A DNA stretch of 64,000 nt from Liolophura sinensis (taxonomy: Eukaryota > Mollusca > Polyplacophora > Chitonida > Chitonidae): NCBI RefSeq assembly GCF_032854445.1, contig NC_088295.1:54605249-54669248 (forward strand), in the 5' to 3' direction. How positions within the stretch are numbered: position 1 is the first letter of the stretch; each line of letters begins with the position of its first letter. A program made the translations under genes and the position numbers. The notes under the pieces are model-generated. The model did not search any database. It was not told the DNA's origin and saw only the letters and a list, made by a program, of their open reading frames with translations. Shown one piece after another: positions 1-12,410 of the stretch.

Positions 1-2196
1 GGAACTCCTGAGAATGTGGAAATTCTTTTTAGTACAGCCACAGTGAATGACCCATGATAAACTGTTTGCTTTCTATTAGGGAAATTTTCGCTGCTTTAGA
101 GGGATGGTGAACCCAATTTACTTTAAAAAGTAATTGATCCTGTTTCCTTTCAACTGAAGAAAGTTGAACACAGAATTTAGTGAAAATAAATCTTGGAAGG
201 CTGGAGGGATAATATATGAAAGGTTTTGTCTTCACAGCAACTACTGAAATGGTGGGCTTCCAAAATCAGTTTCAATTAACATTTTATTTATCCTGTAAGC
301 TATTTGTAGGACTGACTGACTGTTGTTTTACGCCATACTTGTGATTATTTCACTCATATGACAGTGGGTCAGTATTGTCAGGTGGGTGGAGGTAACCCCC
401 TTAAGATCCCAGGGTAAACCACCCATCATTGGCAAATCACTGACAACTTCTCCACTTGTCTTACAGCAGCCCCGTTTGCACAGTTCAGCTCGGCTGTTTA
501 GGAAGTGTTAGTCAAAAACATCAAAATTGTGTAAGGTTTAACAGTGATCTGGGACTCAATAGTAAGCTGCACTAAAAGTCAGCGCACTGGCATATTTGAC
601 AAACTTTCACCTGAAAACACCTGTTTTCAGAGCCAATTAAAAGGCTAAAATATTGCATTTGGAGGTGAAACTGAAATTTTATATGGGGAAGTCATCCTGC
701 CTTCAAAACACTGTTCTAGGATGCGAAATCCACCTCCCCACCAAACCCCATGAAATTAAGCACTAAAATGCCTGTGGTAGAATGAGAAAGTTCTTTGCTG
801 TGGTGTTCCTGGAATTATGGTCAGATGTCATATCTATCGAATCAGGTACAGCAGCAAGCCTTGTGATTAAGGATCCCATTTGACTATGAGGATTACAAAG
901 CTTATTAAAATACAGTATTTTAGGCCACTTAACTTAATTTATGTTAGATGTAAAACTACTCTTTTGATGTGATGAAAACATTTCTAGCAATGCAAGTTTT
1001 CCGGCAGACAGGGGCCACAGGCCCTCAGATGCCCGGCTCAATTGGCTGGGACGCTCTTCCCCCATGCCTTCACCAAATTTTAGCTAGGGGTCTGAACATT
1101 GATTGTGTCCACACGCCACTCTGCTATGTATATAGCCCAGATGTAAAGGGAGATATCCATTAAAGTTTCTAGTCTGAGCCTCACTCTGACCTTGTCTGAG
1201 CCTCACTCTGCAACTAATCTTGTTCCTGTTTGTAAACTACATCTGTACATGCGCATTTTTCTACTGTTTTCCAGGAACATCAGTTCGTACATGTCAACAT
1301 TGTTTTCCTTTTTTCATTTATAAATTTATCTACTCAGAAAAGGTATGGTTAAAGCTTTTCAGATTATGCTGTTTTCTTGAAATGGCATATAAACATTGAG
1401 TCGTTGTGCTGTTACATTTATTCGTTAGCATCCTGATTTCTGGCCTGGTACTGCAAATTGATGCTCCCTCCCATGTTGTGGGAGACAAAAGCATGGTGTG
1501 AGCAGGTACAAAACTAATACTCATCTCCATGCTGGGGCTTAAACTTGATAAATTAAACAAGATCATTGATGCATGTATTTTTGTATTCTTGTTTTGTTTT
1601 AAACGATGGTATTGGTGCGTGATTTAGTGAACAATGGAGGCACTTGAAATAAGATAATGTAAGCATCTTGGAACATCAGTGCATCATAATGACAAGCAAT
1701 CTGGCTGATGGAAATTGGCGCCTCATCTATAAATGGTGACTTTGCTCCTGAACTAAATTCAAGATGGTGGTACGGATATCCAGGGTGTGTGGAATGTTCA
1801 TTGACTAATGAGAAGTTGCCAGATATCACAAAGAATCACAAAATATATCGTTTTGTTATCGTTTTGCTCAGTCAGTAAGAGTCCATGTGGATATGTCAAG
1901 TACATGGCAGGTGAACATTTCGCTTATGAGCTTTAGTTTCGCCTCCAAAGTTCAGCCTCTAGCCAGTTGAAGACTGCTGAGGGGATTACAAAGCTTGCTG
2001 TTTTCTGGATTGTTATACTAAGTTCTGCAACTGATTTCGTCAATCTTCCATGGTATACAACCTATTCCAGAAAGGAGTTTTTCAGGTTCTAGGTTCTTTA
2101 AAACACTCATATAACCATCTGTTATCATTGAAATACTTTAGAGGAACTAAATGATAAATTTGTTTAATTTCATATTTCGCTTTTCTTTGCCAACAG
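1..2196. other. 5' flank or first intron of EXT2; no gene seen
   Basis: I see no convincing coding exon here. The open frames are short and lack splice or homology support. A diverged SINE piece lies at 311-460. A 17-bp direct repeat (gtctgagcctcactctg) occurs twice near 1175-1212. The stretch ends in a pyrimidine-rich tract and a CAG acceptor at 2194-2196, so at least the right part is probably an intron that follows an unseen EXT2 5' UTR exon. Confidence 0.5.
311..460 (-). mobile_element. Diverged SINE remnant (family 1)
   Basis: This stretch keeps the tail 'gttttacgccatact', then 'tatttcact', and a run like the central domain of the younger copies (gtgggtggaggtaacccc, then agggtaaacc). 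The tRNA-like head is missing. It is an old copy in minus orientation. Confidence 0.5.
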
Positions 2197-2258
2197 AGTT
2201 CCATAATGATGTAGACAGACCTTTGCAGAGGCATCATCCATGAGAGAACACTGCGAGA
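2197..2258 (+). promoter_or_regulatory. EXT2 5' UTR with two upstream ORFs
   Basis: A good acceptor (pyrimidine-rich, ending caacag at 2191-2196) precedes this leader, so it is probably the 5' end of the first coding exon. A minimal upstream ORF (ATG ATG TAG) sits at 2206-2214. A second upstream ATG at 2240 opens a 23-codon frame that runs across the main start and stops at 2311. Such overlapping frames commonly lower translation of the main ORF; that role is inferred here. Confidence 0.45.
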
Positions 2259-5200
2259 ATGGCCAGATCCAAACTTTCCAGAGGACAAGGAGGAAATGTG
2301 TACCTCTATAGGAAATTTGTCCTTTTCATTTTTGCTGCCCTGTCCTTTGGGCTGGTTACAATGTTCTTGTTTCTGTTTTGGACTCCGTCCAGAGGAGAAG
2401 GTCACCCGCACAAGTTCTCTCTGATGGAAGCAGACAACAGCCCAGAGGTGAAAATCCCCAAGGATGCCCCACAAGACAGTGCGCGTGACAGAAACTGTAC
2501 TTACCACCTGTGCTTAGAGGTGTATCATTGTGGTTATCATGATGACACAAAGATCAGTGTGTACATTTACCCGTTTAGGCGTTATGTGGATCACCAGGAT
2601 GTGTCCATTACGCTGCCGATTTCCAAAGAGTTTCAGGAAGTCTTGCAGACAATTGCAGACAGTCCTTATTACACGGATGATCCTGAGACGGCCTGTTTGT
2701 ATGTCCCTTCATTAGACCTGTTTAACCAGAACAACGTGCGAGTAGAGGAGATTGGTCAAGTGCTGAAAACACTGCCATGGTAAGTTCAGCTTAGAGTTTG
2801 ATGGGTTGGAGGAATGTCACATCAGACATTTAGGTGTAAAGTTACCTTAAACCATCAGATAAAGCAAGCAGCTAGCAAGTCGATTAACATGGGCCTCCTA
2901 TATTTTAACATCAGTCATTTAATCTGGCTAATTTACGCTTGTTTTTAAAAATTAATTATATAACAAAAAAATCTGGCAAGCAAAATCCTTGTAATGCAGA
3001 AATGCCCACATGTATGACAACTTTAATTTACATATTTACATTTAATTTACATATGTATGATATGTGATGATGAGAATAATAAAACTTTATTCAGTCAGGA
3101 ATGAGGTACAAGCACAGACACAAACGAAACCTAGGCTGATCTTGCCCAAGGCTCTCAGAGGAAAGGAAAAGAAAATATAATTGACCAATCCAACACCATT
3201 GATCCCTCACATTTTGGTTGTAGGTGGAACAATGGGACCAATCACCTTCTGTTTAACATGTTACCTGGCAGTGTACCTGATTATCATTCAGTGTTGGATG
3301 TCAACACGAATCGTGCTCTTATGGCAGGAGGTGGCTTCTCCACGTGGACCTACAGACGGACGTACGATGTTTCCATTCCAGTTTTCAACCCTTACATGGC
3401 TGAGATTCAGCTTCCTGAAAAGTCAGACCTGTAAGTGATTGGATAAAGTATGATACGGATGAAATATTAAGTACAATTTCAACAAAATGTTTTCTGATTG
3501 GTCATTGACATCTTCCTGTTGGGATTTTTATTCTCATTTAGACAATAGAAATACTGGGTTGGACACCTTGTATAACTTGAAGTAAGGGTAAGTGGGGATG
3601 TAAAAATATGTAATTTAATCTCCGAATGAGTGCCGAATTGCTATTCACTTTCTTCTTGTGTGGCTAGCAAAGGTTCTTGGTCAAAGGTTTATAAATTTAC
3701 ACGTGTATAGATAGTATAAAATAAGAATATGCATATTTATATATAAGTATGCACATGTACATATTAAAGTGATTTAAAGTAGTAGGTGGACATTTGCATG
3801 TGAAATTAGCGTGAATACTGTACATGTACATGTATGTAATGTATACAGATTTGAATTTTCTCTTAAATTTGAACTTTTGTGCTTTTAGACAATATGGTAC
3901 CATAGAGATTTGTATACAGTACAAATCAGTTTCAGCTTTTTAAAACTGAATGTGTTCAAGGACTTTCAGCCCCTGATATTTATTGACAATTTGACATAAA
4001 GGCAAGAAATTTGTCTGTTGTGATAAAAATATCCAGATTACCTTTAGGCCTCACCTGTTAAAAGTTTTAAAAATCTTTTTTAATTGTCTGAAGAGGGTTT
4101 AGAAATAAAAAAAAACAGAAAAATGTGGACTGTCCCAGCAGTTTTTACTGTATAGGATGTATTGTTGTGATCAAATTAAATTAGGTTTGTAAGTGTCTTC
4201 AGTGGCTGAAAGGGTTAGCATGCCAGTGCGGGGCAGTGGCTCAGGAGCCTCTCACCAGTGCGGTCTTCATGAGTTCAAGTCCAGCTCATGCTGGCTTCTT
4301 CTCCGGCTGTACGTGGGAAGGTCTTGCAGCAACCAGCAGATAGTTGTGCATTTCCCCTAGGTTCTGCCTGGTTTCTGTCATTGTCACATAAGTGAAATAT
4401 TCTTAAAATGGTGTTGTCTTAATTCCTCGAAACACTGAAAGGCTAATTTAGTGTCATACATGTAGTAACATGTAAATGTTGTTTGTTGAAATGGTAAATG
4501 CCCTTGTGAAAATGATGTTCCACTTATTTGAAAACTTAGATGTTTTTAGCTATGTATGTGCATGTGGCCATTCTCTGTGTGACAGGGCCGATCGCAAGTG
4601 GCACTTGGTGTCGGCACAGATTGGGCTTCATCTGGAGTACAGACAGGAACTAGCATTTGTGGCCAGGGCAGACTCTCGTGTCTTACTGCTGGACAAATGT
4701 CAAACCAAAGATGTCAGTAAAAACATGTACCAGAGGTGCAGTGGGGAGACTGTGGTCAAGTATCCTAACATTTTACAGGTAGAGTTTTGTGGAATGGATT
4801 GTTTGTCAATGTACGAGTGGTACGTGCATTATTATCACTGAGTCTGAAACATTCTCCAGCTGGAGGCATGAGCGGGTTCAGTCCAGGCCTGATATACAGA
4901 CTTTGTAGATTCCTCTGTTCTCTGTTTGTAAGGCCTTACCTGCATAGATTTACCCAGAATTTGAAATCAGGCTGTCCCATTTCCCATTTTCTCTTATTTT
5001 CCCTATCTCTTCCATGTTAATTGGGTTAGAATAGGGCGTCTCAAAGACGCTGGGACACCCCTTGGCTAAACCTAAGCAATTGCAGGCACTTTTTGTGCAG
5101 TCTTTTGTGCAGGTTTTTTGGCAGTCTTCAGTGCGTGTCTTCCCCAATACTAGTTTATAATATCAGTACATCACACATCAGTAACTGGCCAGATCAATGG

Positions 5201-8200
5201 TTTACGAACTAGAAAAAGTCAGTGTTATGTCCTGAAATCTATCAGTATTGTTCATAAAGCCCACTGGACATTCATATATTTGACTGGATTTACTTGTGGG
5301 TGAAGTTAAAGAGAATATTTGAGAAGAAAAATAATGGTATTACTGATCTGTGTGGTGATGATGTTACCTGTTTTCAGCCTTTTTTCTGTCCTTTTTGAAA
5401 ACTGTATTTGTTTTGATATATAGGATGCGACATTCTGCTTGGTGATTCGGGGCTCCAGGCTGGGCCAGACTGCTCTCAGTGACGCCATGATGGCTGGCTG
5501 CATACCTGTCATCGTGGCGGATGGGTATATCATGCCTTTCTCAGAAGTCCTTGATTGGAACCGGTAATATGTGATAGTCACACATATACAATCTTCACAC
5601 ATCTTACTTCCGCTTGATCATGCAATTCTCACATAATTGCAAAGTTTGAAGAAAATTAATGAGAGTGGTGAATGGCCTAAAATTTCCACAATGACTAACT
5701 TACACATTTTGCCTGATGCTGAGAGTTGTATTGATCCTAGAATGGCACTTTTAGGTTTGTGTGGAAGATAAGACTACATTGTACTGGGAAAATATAGGTT
5801 GTGATCCTCAATAGTAATATTTTATAACATTTATTTGCCTCTAAAAATATCATTTTTCTCCTGTGACTGAAGTTTTAGGTGATTTATTGTCCTGTCTGGA
5901 GACATATGACATTCTAGGGAAGGATATAAATTTGTTTGCATTGAGATAGGTCTCCCACAAGGAAACACCTTCATGACTTGAACAGAAAAATTGTTAAACC
6001 GCAAGCAAACATCATTTCATTGAACATTGTTGTGTGTGTGTGAAAACACCACTCCATGTCATGGCTTGATTCATCAGTACAGGGTGTTTTTACTGCAGTG
6101 AACTCTCAGTATCGAACAGTTGAAATTATTGTGGTACAATACTTTCGATCCATAATGCTGTACACTAATTCCTCAACCTTTTTGCATATGAAAGAACATC
6201 TTTCAGAGTACTCTATGCGCATTTTCAATTCTATTTCGGTGACCAAATATATAGCTTGGATTGGTCAGTTTCAGGGCATCACAAAAAGTATTATTGCCTT
6301 CAAAATCTGCTTGAATAAACACCTTGCAAACTCCCAAAAAGGTTGAAGAATTACAGTAGTCGATTATCTAAAAGGTATTTTTATTCAACATTTCTAGTAT
6401 TTTGTAAGAATCACTGTGACTAGTAGGCCCTTTGCCATTCATGTTAGTTTAAGTCAAGCAATAACTGCTTTATCGGCTGCAACTTTGTCATTCAGGTACC
6501 TGGCACAGGTGGGTAGTTTATTTTGGCACTTCAGTTTCCTCCACCCATAAACCTGACGGCCACCATCAGTCATTCTAATGTTAGATTTACCACAAAGTTT
6601 ATCTTCTCAGTCCAGCAGATAGAGTTGTTCGTAGCAGAGATGCTCAGACATGCTGTCAAGCAGTTGCTACGTGTCCAAAGTCTTCAGTGTTAACATTCCT
6701 ACTTTGCAGAGCTGCAGTATTTGTTAGAGAGGATGACCTGGCTGATGTGGGTGAGATCCTGCGGTCCTATCCCCCGGAGAGAGTCTGTGAGATGAGGCGG
6801 GTCCTGAAGTTATACTGGGAGCGTTATTTCAGCTCCATCAAGCTCATCACCCTCACAACTCTACAGATCATTAATGATCGTGTGTTCCCATACGCTAGTC
6901 GCACCTATGAGCAATGGAATGATCCACCAAACCCGGTATGGAGCAATCTGGATACTTTAGAAAAATTTTGTTTTAAATTTCAAGTATAGAAATACATCCT
7001 AGATGCATCAGGCTAAATTTATTCACGTTTTCGTTTTCACTCAACAGTTGGCTTTGTCGGTACCTTCACTAATTGTCAACATTAAGAGGATTTTATTGTT
7101 TGATTATTTATTTATTTGCTGTATGTGGGAACATCTGTCAGAAACCTGCGGATTGTCGTGAGTTTTCCCTGGGCTCTGCCCGGTTTGCTCGCACTGTAAT
7201 GCTGGCCGCCGTCATGTAAGTGAAATATTCTTACAGATGGAGAAAACATAAAAATGACATAAAGTTCAGATGAAAGAGTGCATAAAGTTATTCCTAAATG
7301 TAGTCTTCAATATTTATTCTCATTTTTTCTTAAGGAGAAAAACACACTCGAAAATAATTTTTGTAGGGTGGGTATTTGGGACCACCTTTTGGTATTTATA
7401 GTCTTTGTTTAATAACTTCATAAATGAGGATGTAACACAGGTTTAATAGATATTTTCGCACTATAATTTGTGCTTTTCAGCTAAAAAATGTATTAAACCT
7501 CAATTTGGATCATATATTTTTAATATGTTCATAAAAATTACCATAATTTAGGTTAAATACATATGTTTCGACATAAACAACAAATTGACATTCAAATAAA
7601 TTTAGTAGATAAGCATCACGTCCTTATTTGGGATATTATTATGCAACAACGATAAATACCAAAAGTTAGTCCCAAATACCCACCATTCTCTTGAAAAAAA
7701 AAATCCAAAAAGATATTAAAGGTCATATTTGCAAATAAGTTTTGACACTGTTTCATCTGATTTTGGCATCATTTTTATGTTTTCTTCTTCTTTAAGTACG
7801 GGGTAAAACTCCAATCAAATAAATAAATTTTTATTGTATGTATTTGATTGGTGGAACATCAGCAGGTTGCTGGCAGACTTTCCCGCGTACAGATCTTATG
7901 TGAGGCAAGCTCAGCATGTTATTGTTATCAGTTTCATTTTTGAGGTTTGACATTATTTCATTATTTTGTTTTTGTCTTGCACCAGATGATAAAGCCATTA
8001 AGGAACGGTGATAATTTCACATCATGATTTGAGGGTGTCCTATATGTCCTTTATTCTCGTCGTCAAATGACTGAAAAATTGTTGAGTATGACGTTAAACC
8101 CCAAGCACTCACTCACTCACTCTTAGATTATTCTGGGACAATTTATCTCAAAATATTTACTCTAAAGAAGTAAGATAATTCATCTGCCCATCATCGAGCT

Positions 8201-11200
8201 CTCACTGTAACTTTTTGATAAGGCATATGTTTATGTGGTCAGGACATGGTGTCCAACCCGCTCTTCCTGCCGTCCATCCCGCCCAAGTCAATGGGTTTTA
8301 CGGCTGTCATCCTGACCTATGATCGTGTGGAGAGTCTATTCCGGGTCATCCATCAGGTCTCTAAAGCGGCCAGCCTTGCCAAAGTTGTGGTTGTCTGGAA
8401 CAATCAGAATAAGAGCCCTCCACCAGGTATGTACAGCTGGAGAATATTTACAAGTTATTCCAACTTTGGCACATCCTGCATTCATATTGCTGTAGTCATG
8501 GGAATCCTCACAAGACTGCTGTATACTAGTACCAAGCTCTCTAGTGTATTGTTTACTTTGTTTGGCGTTTTGCGAAAAAATTACCTGTTGCTCCAGTATT
8601 GGGTTCAGACTGACTTATTTCAGATGGAGGTCACTCTCAGCAGACTGCTCTCAAGTAGTGTAGTCAGTCTTTTTGCTTTGCTGTAGCCTATATCTGTATG
8701 ATGTTGCAGATAGATCATTTATATTTATTTATAAAAGACGGCTTTTGCGTACTATGGAAGTGTCCACTACCTAATTTCAAGATTTCTGTTATATTTGTGG
8801 AAGTTTGGAGGTGCATTTGGCTGACTTATTTGGACATAATTAATATTATCACATCTGAATATTTCCAAGAATAATCCTAACCAAAACGGGACAAAATGAT
8901 TGGAAATATAGAAACGGGACAAAATGATTGGAAATATAGAAACGGGACAAAATGATTGGAAATATAAACCTTGATGCATGATAGCTGGGATTGTGAGTAG
9001 ATGTATTTTATCTATTGTAGCTTCTGCCTGGCCGAAAATTGGAAAGCCATTAAAAGTGGTACAAACAAAACAGAACAAACTGAGCAACAGGTGGGTAGAA
9101 TTTTATACTGATCATTATTTATTATTTAACAACCACGTGCAGCCTGAAATTAATGTTCCTGCAGAAGCAGTTGACTGTAGTTCACAGCATCAGTTTGACA
9201 TAACTGTTAAGTCATCATCTTAAAGATTTCACCACGTAACTCCACTTGACCTGTTCTATAATGCACATCAAAAGGAACACTCTGTTAATGTACTAAAACT
9301 ACTACGAAATCTGCTTCAGTGTTGATGAATTTTATGTAGAAAGTGTGTCTTTGGGTACCAGAGCATCAATAATTTGGCATATAAATTAGTACTGCACTGG
9401 TGTTCATTTCAGTTTGCCTAAGACACCTGTTGTTCATATGATAGTTTATCTGAGAGACTTGATATATGACAAATACACGTACAGTTTTAGAGTTCAAGGG
9501 ATTCAACTCCAGTGTCTGATGCAATGGTGTTAATAAAGTTTACCTGAAGTGATTATCTCCCTTGAAAAGTTATCGCCTCTTCTGTTATAGGTTTTACCCA
9601 TATGATGAAATAGAGACTGAGTGTATTTTAGCTTTGGATGATGACATTGTCATGTTGACAGCAGATGAGTTGGAATTTGCGTATGAGGTATGATCAAGAA
9701 GATTTAAAATGTGACACTAGCTCAATGTTAAAACGGGGCCTCGTTGGTTAGCACATCAGCATGGCACATTGACCCAGGAGTCACTCGCCAATGCGGTTAC
9801 TGTGAGTTTATGTCCACCTCATTTTTGTTTCCTGCCCAGCTGTATGTGGGGAAGTCTGCCAGCAACCTGCACATTGTGGTGGGTTTCCCTGGGGCTCTGC
9901 AGAATTTTCTCCCACCATAATGCTGGTCGCCATTGTATAAGTGAAATTCTCTTGAGTATGACGTAAAACATGAATCAAGTAAATTAATAAATATACTGAA
10001 CAACCAGCGCAAGGCCCCATACCACTCATCATTTAAACTATGGTAATGGTAAATTAACTGTACTACTATCTTCATGTTGACAAACTTGTAAGCAGAAGTT
10101 AAAGTGTACTTTTGTGTACGAGAGTCAGATTTAAATCTTGACACCTTTTTTGTCCTAAAGTCCAGCAATGGAACTTCAGTCCAGACTACATTAATAACTA
10201 GTAGCCAAAATTATAATAACCAGAAGTTCGCGTGTGCAAAATGCACTTTCAGAAGCACATATAGACTATATATTTATATAGACATATAAAATGATACTTT
10301 TGATGCCAATACTTAAGTTTTTTGGCTAAGAAATTAATCAGACTTTACAAAAACTCTTGAGTGGCCCTACATAGAGTTGGATGAATCATTCAGAATCAAG
10401 CAGAATAAAAAGTAAAGTCCAGGTGAAACACAGTATCAAGTATAAACCAAAATTGTAACCAGAAGTCAAGGCTTTATTCATAGTATGTTACGAAAAGTGA
10501 AAGATCTGTACTAGTGTGTCCTTGTAGGTATGGAGAGAGTTTCCAGACAGACTGGTGGGCTTCCCATCTCGCCTTCATGTGTGGGACAATGGAACAGAGA
10601 GCTACAAGTATGAGTCAGAGTGGACCAACACAATATCAATGGTTCTAACTGGGGCTGCATTTTATCACAAGGTAAGCGGATCCATAACACAGAAAGCATG
10701 TATTGACCAATTTGAAATTTCAATTCTGTCAGATCATACTTAAAGTTGGTGTTTCAGAACAATAAAGCATTAACACAAGATTACTTAAATCCTAGGCTAC
10801 TTGTGCTGATAAAATTAAAGTTTGCACTGCTTGGCAAATAGTTATGTAGACAAACTACATTCACAAAACACAGTCCACTAAATATTGAAGTATCTTGCAC
10901 TAAATGTTTGAAGTATTATAACACGCCATGTTTCTCTTTTCAGTATTTCAGTTACCTGTACACCACTGCTATGCCAGGTAATATCAAATTGTGGGTGGAT
11001 GATCACATGAACTGTGAAGACATTGCCATGAATTTTCTCATTGCAAATATCACAGGAAAGGCTCCTATTAAAGTCACACCCAGGAAGAAGTTCAAATGCC
11101 CGGAGTGTGTTAATAACGAAATGTTATCAGCTGATCTCACGCATATGGTTGAAAGATCTGAATGTATCAACACGTTCTCTGATATTTATGGCATGATGCC

Positions 11201-11294
11201 ACTGAAGACAGTGGAGTTCCGTGCGGACCCAGTCCTGTACAAAGATGATCTCCCACGCATGGCCAAACATTTTCCTGATATTGGTAGTTTGTGA
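2259..11294 (+). CDS. EXT2: Exostosin-2, heparan sulfate co-polymerase subunit (10 coding exons)
   Basis: EXT2 works with EXT1 in the Golgi to build the heparan sulfate chain from alternating GlcA and GlcNAc. Exons: 2259-2779, 3224-3430, 4586-4778, 5424-5563, 6710-6935, 8243-8426, 9021-9090, 9591-9687, 10528-10671, 10944-11294. All introns are GT-AG, and the phases join into 2133 nt (710 aa plus stop); human EXT2 is about 718 aa. Residues 20-41 form the type II membrane anchor. The exostosin (GT47) domain covers about 95-375 and includes [11 protein letters not shown] and [17 protein letters not shown]. The GT64 domain starts near residue 447 ([17 protein letters not shown]) and carries the metal-binding DDD at about 530-532 ([10 protein letters not shown]). 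The C-terminus keeps [12 protein letters not shown] and ends in IGSL, as in vertebrate EXT2. The start has a good context (A at -3, G at +4). No frameshift or lost key residue is seen. EXT1 and EXTL proteins fit less well over the whole length. Confidence 0.97.
4195..4418 (+). mobile_element. SINE copy (family 1), EXT2 intron 2
   Basis: It has a worn tRNA-like head (tggctgaaagggttagc), a box-B match (gttcaagtcc), the central domain, and the end 'taagtgaaatattctt'. It has the same sense as EXT2 and lies between exons 2 and 3. Confidence 0.75.
7118..7235 (+). mobile_element. SINE fragment (family 1), EXT2 intron 5
   Basis: Only the central domain and 3' part remain (gggctctgcccggttt, then aatgctggccgccgtc, then gtgaaatattctt). 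The tRNA head is lost. Confidence 0.7.
7367..7684. mobile_element. Foldback/MITE-like element in EXT2 intron 5
   Basis: The left end (7367-7399, starting ggtgggtatttggga) is matched in reverse complement by the right end (7652-7684, ending tcccaaatacccacc) with about three mismatches in 33 bp. A weaker inverted match continues some 50-60 bp further in on both sides. No coding frame lies between. This is the form of a short non-autonomous DNA transposon. No clear target-site duplication was identified. Confidence 0.55.
7791..7905. mobile_element. Two abutting SINE fragments in opposite orientation
   Basis: A plus-strand tail (gtaaaactccaatcaaataa) at about 7791-7829 runs directly into a minus-strand piece (tgattggtg, then catcagcaggttgctggcag) at about 7840-7905. 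This suggests a deletion or a nested insertion. Confidence 0.5.
8030..8120 (+). mobile_element. 3' tail fragment of SINE family 2
   Basis: The segment 'gactgaaaaattgttgagta' then 'cgacgttaaaccccaag' matches the 3' end of the family-2 element near 30750-30812. It ends in a short (CACT)n microsatellite. It lies in EXT2 intron 5. Confidence 0.6.
8884..8966. repeat. 28-bp tandem repeat, 3 copies
   Basis: The unit begins aaacgggacaaaatgattgg and repeats at 8884, 8912 and 8940 with near-perfect identity. It lies in EXT2 intron 6, just upstream of the 9021 exon, and shows no sign of function. Confidence 0.9.
9735..9993 (+). mobile_element. SINE copy (family 1), EXT2 intron 8
   Basis: It is nearly full length: a gggcctcgttggttagc head, an altered box B, the central domain (gggtttccctggggctctgc), the end 'ttgagtatgacgtaaaac' and an AAT-rich tail. 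No clear target-site duplication was found. Confidence 0.8.
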
Positions 11295-12121
11295 GCCTTG
11301 AACTATTTTACAGCTGAGCAAGTGGGTTCAAATATGAAGGCAATACTAAAACAGTTGAGCGTTTTGCTATGTGGTATGATAGAAAAAGTGGTACAACAGG
11401 CTGTTAGCTGGAACAAACATTTTTTTGGCCAAAATTAGGGCATTTTCCCTAATGGTGAACAATGGACTGTTCCAGCATGTTAAACTTTTCCACTGATTTT
11501 GATATGGTATTTATATGTACGTGCATATTTTATTGAAGACATCATAGAAGCATTTCCTTCAAATCAGAGTGACCACAAGCCATTATCTTGTTACTTATTC
11601 AGGCATGGTTGTCTGTTATTACATGTTTGCTATATTGTTGTGCCAAAGGCTGAAAGTGAGTTTCTGACATGGTCCATGTTTAGGAATGTGTATATGTGTA
11701 ATGTTGAAGCCTTATATCTTCAGATGTAGAAATGGAAGAATTTATGAAAATTTGCTCCTAGCATTTTATTACAAAGTTTTTTCCTGGACTTGAAAACATT
11801 TCTGTGAAAGCAAACATGGTCAGAATCACAATTTTACTGGATTCCCAACTGAGTACACTAAATAGCCTGATCCAAACAACTGCCATGAAAAATGAGAATG
11901 CCTCGCATACTAATTGATGTATTTACCTCAGGCACATTCTCGTCAGAAATTAGTTGATATCTCGACGACTGACCAGGCTCACCCCAGTAAAGAGTATCGC
12001 TTATTCTGGACACTCCATTTTCTTCCAACCATAAACCTGACTGACATCATCAGAATGTGGAATATTCTTGGGCGTGGCGACCTTTCAGTGCTTTTATTAT
12101 ATAACTCACATAGGTACTACT
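11295..12121 (+). other. EXT2 3' UTR and downstream flank
   Basis: This follows the EXT2 stop codon. I saw no AATAAA close to the stop; the first clear one is at about 12438-12443, beyond the 50-bp repeat array, so the true 3' end is uncertain. A weak SINE-like piece (accataaacctgactgacat) lies near 12030. Confidence 0.4.
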
Positions 12122-12410
12122 TGTATTTGGTAAGGTACAATAGTTGTCCCTCTTTTGACCTGTGTTCTACCTGTATTTGGTAAGGTATAATAGTTGTCCC
12201 TCTTTTGACCTGTGTTCTACTTGTATTTGGTAAGGTATAATAGTTGTCCCTCTTTTGACCTGTGTTCTACTTGTATTTGGTAAGGTACAATAGTTGTCCC
12301 TCTTTTGACCTGTGTTCTACCTGTATTTGGTAAGGTACAATAGTTGTCCCTCTTTTGACCTGTGTTCTACTTGTATTTAGTAAGGTACAATAGTTGTCCC
12401 TCTTTTGACC
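12122..12410. repeat. 50-bp minisatellite, about 5.8 copies
   Basis: The unit starts tgtatttggtaaggtacaat, and copies begin at 12122, 12172, 12222, 12272, 12322 and 12372. Copies differ at only a few positions (tac/tat, act/acc), so the array is young. It may lie inside the EXT2 3' UTR if the AATAAA at 12438 is used. Confidence 0.95.

Noticed and set aside
2082-2507. A 141-codon minus-strand ORF at the start of EXT2.
   Set aside because: It is antisense to EXT2 exon 1 and its upstream acceptor, and no family is recognised.
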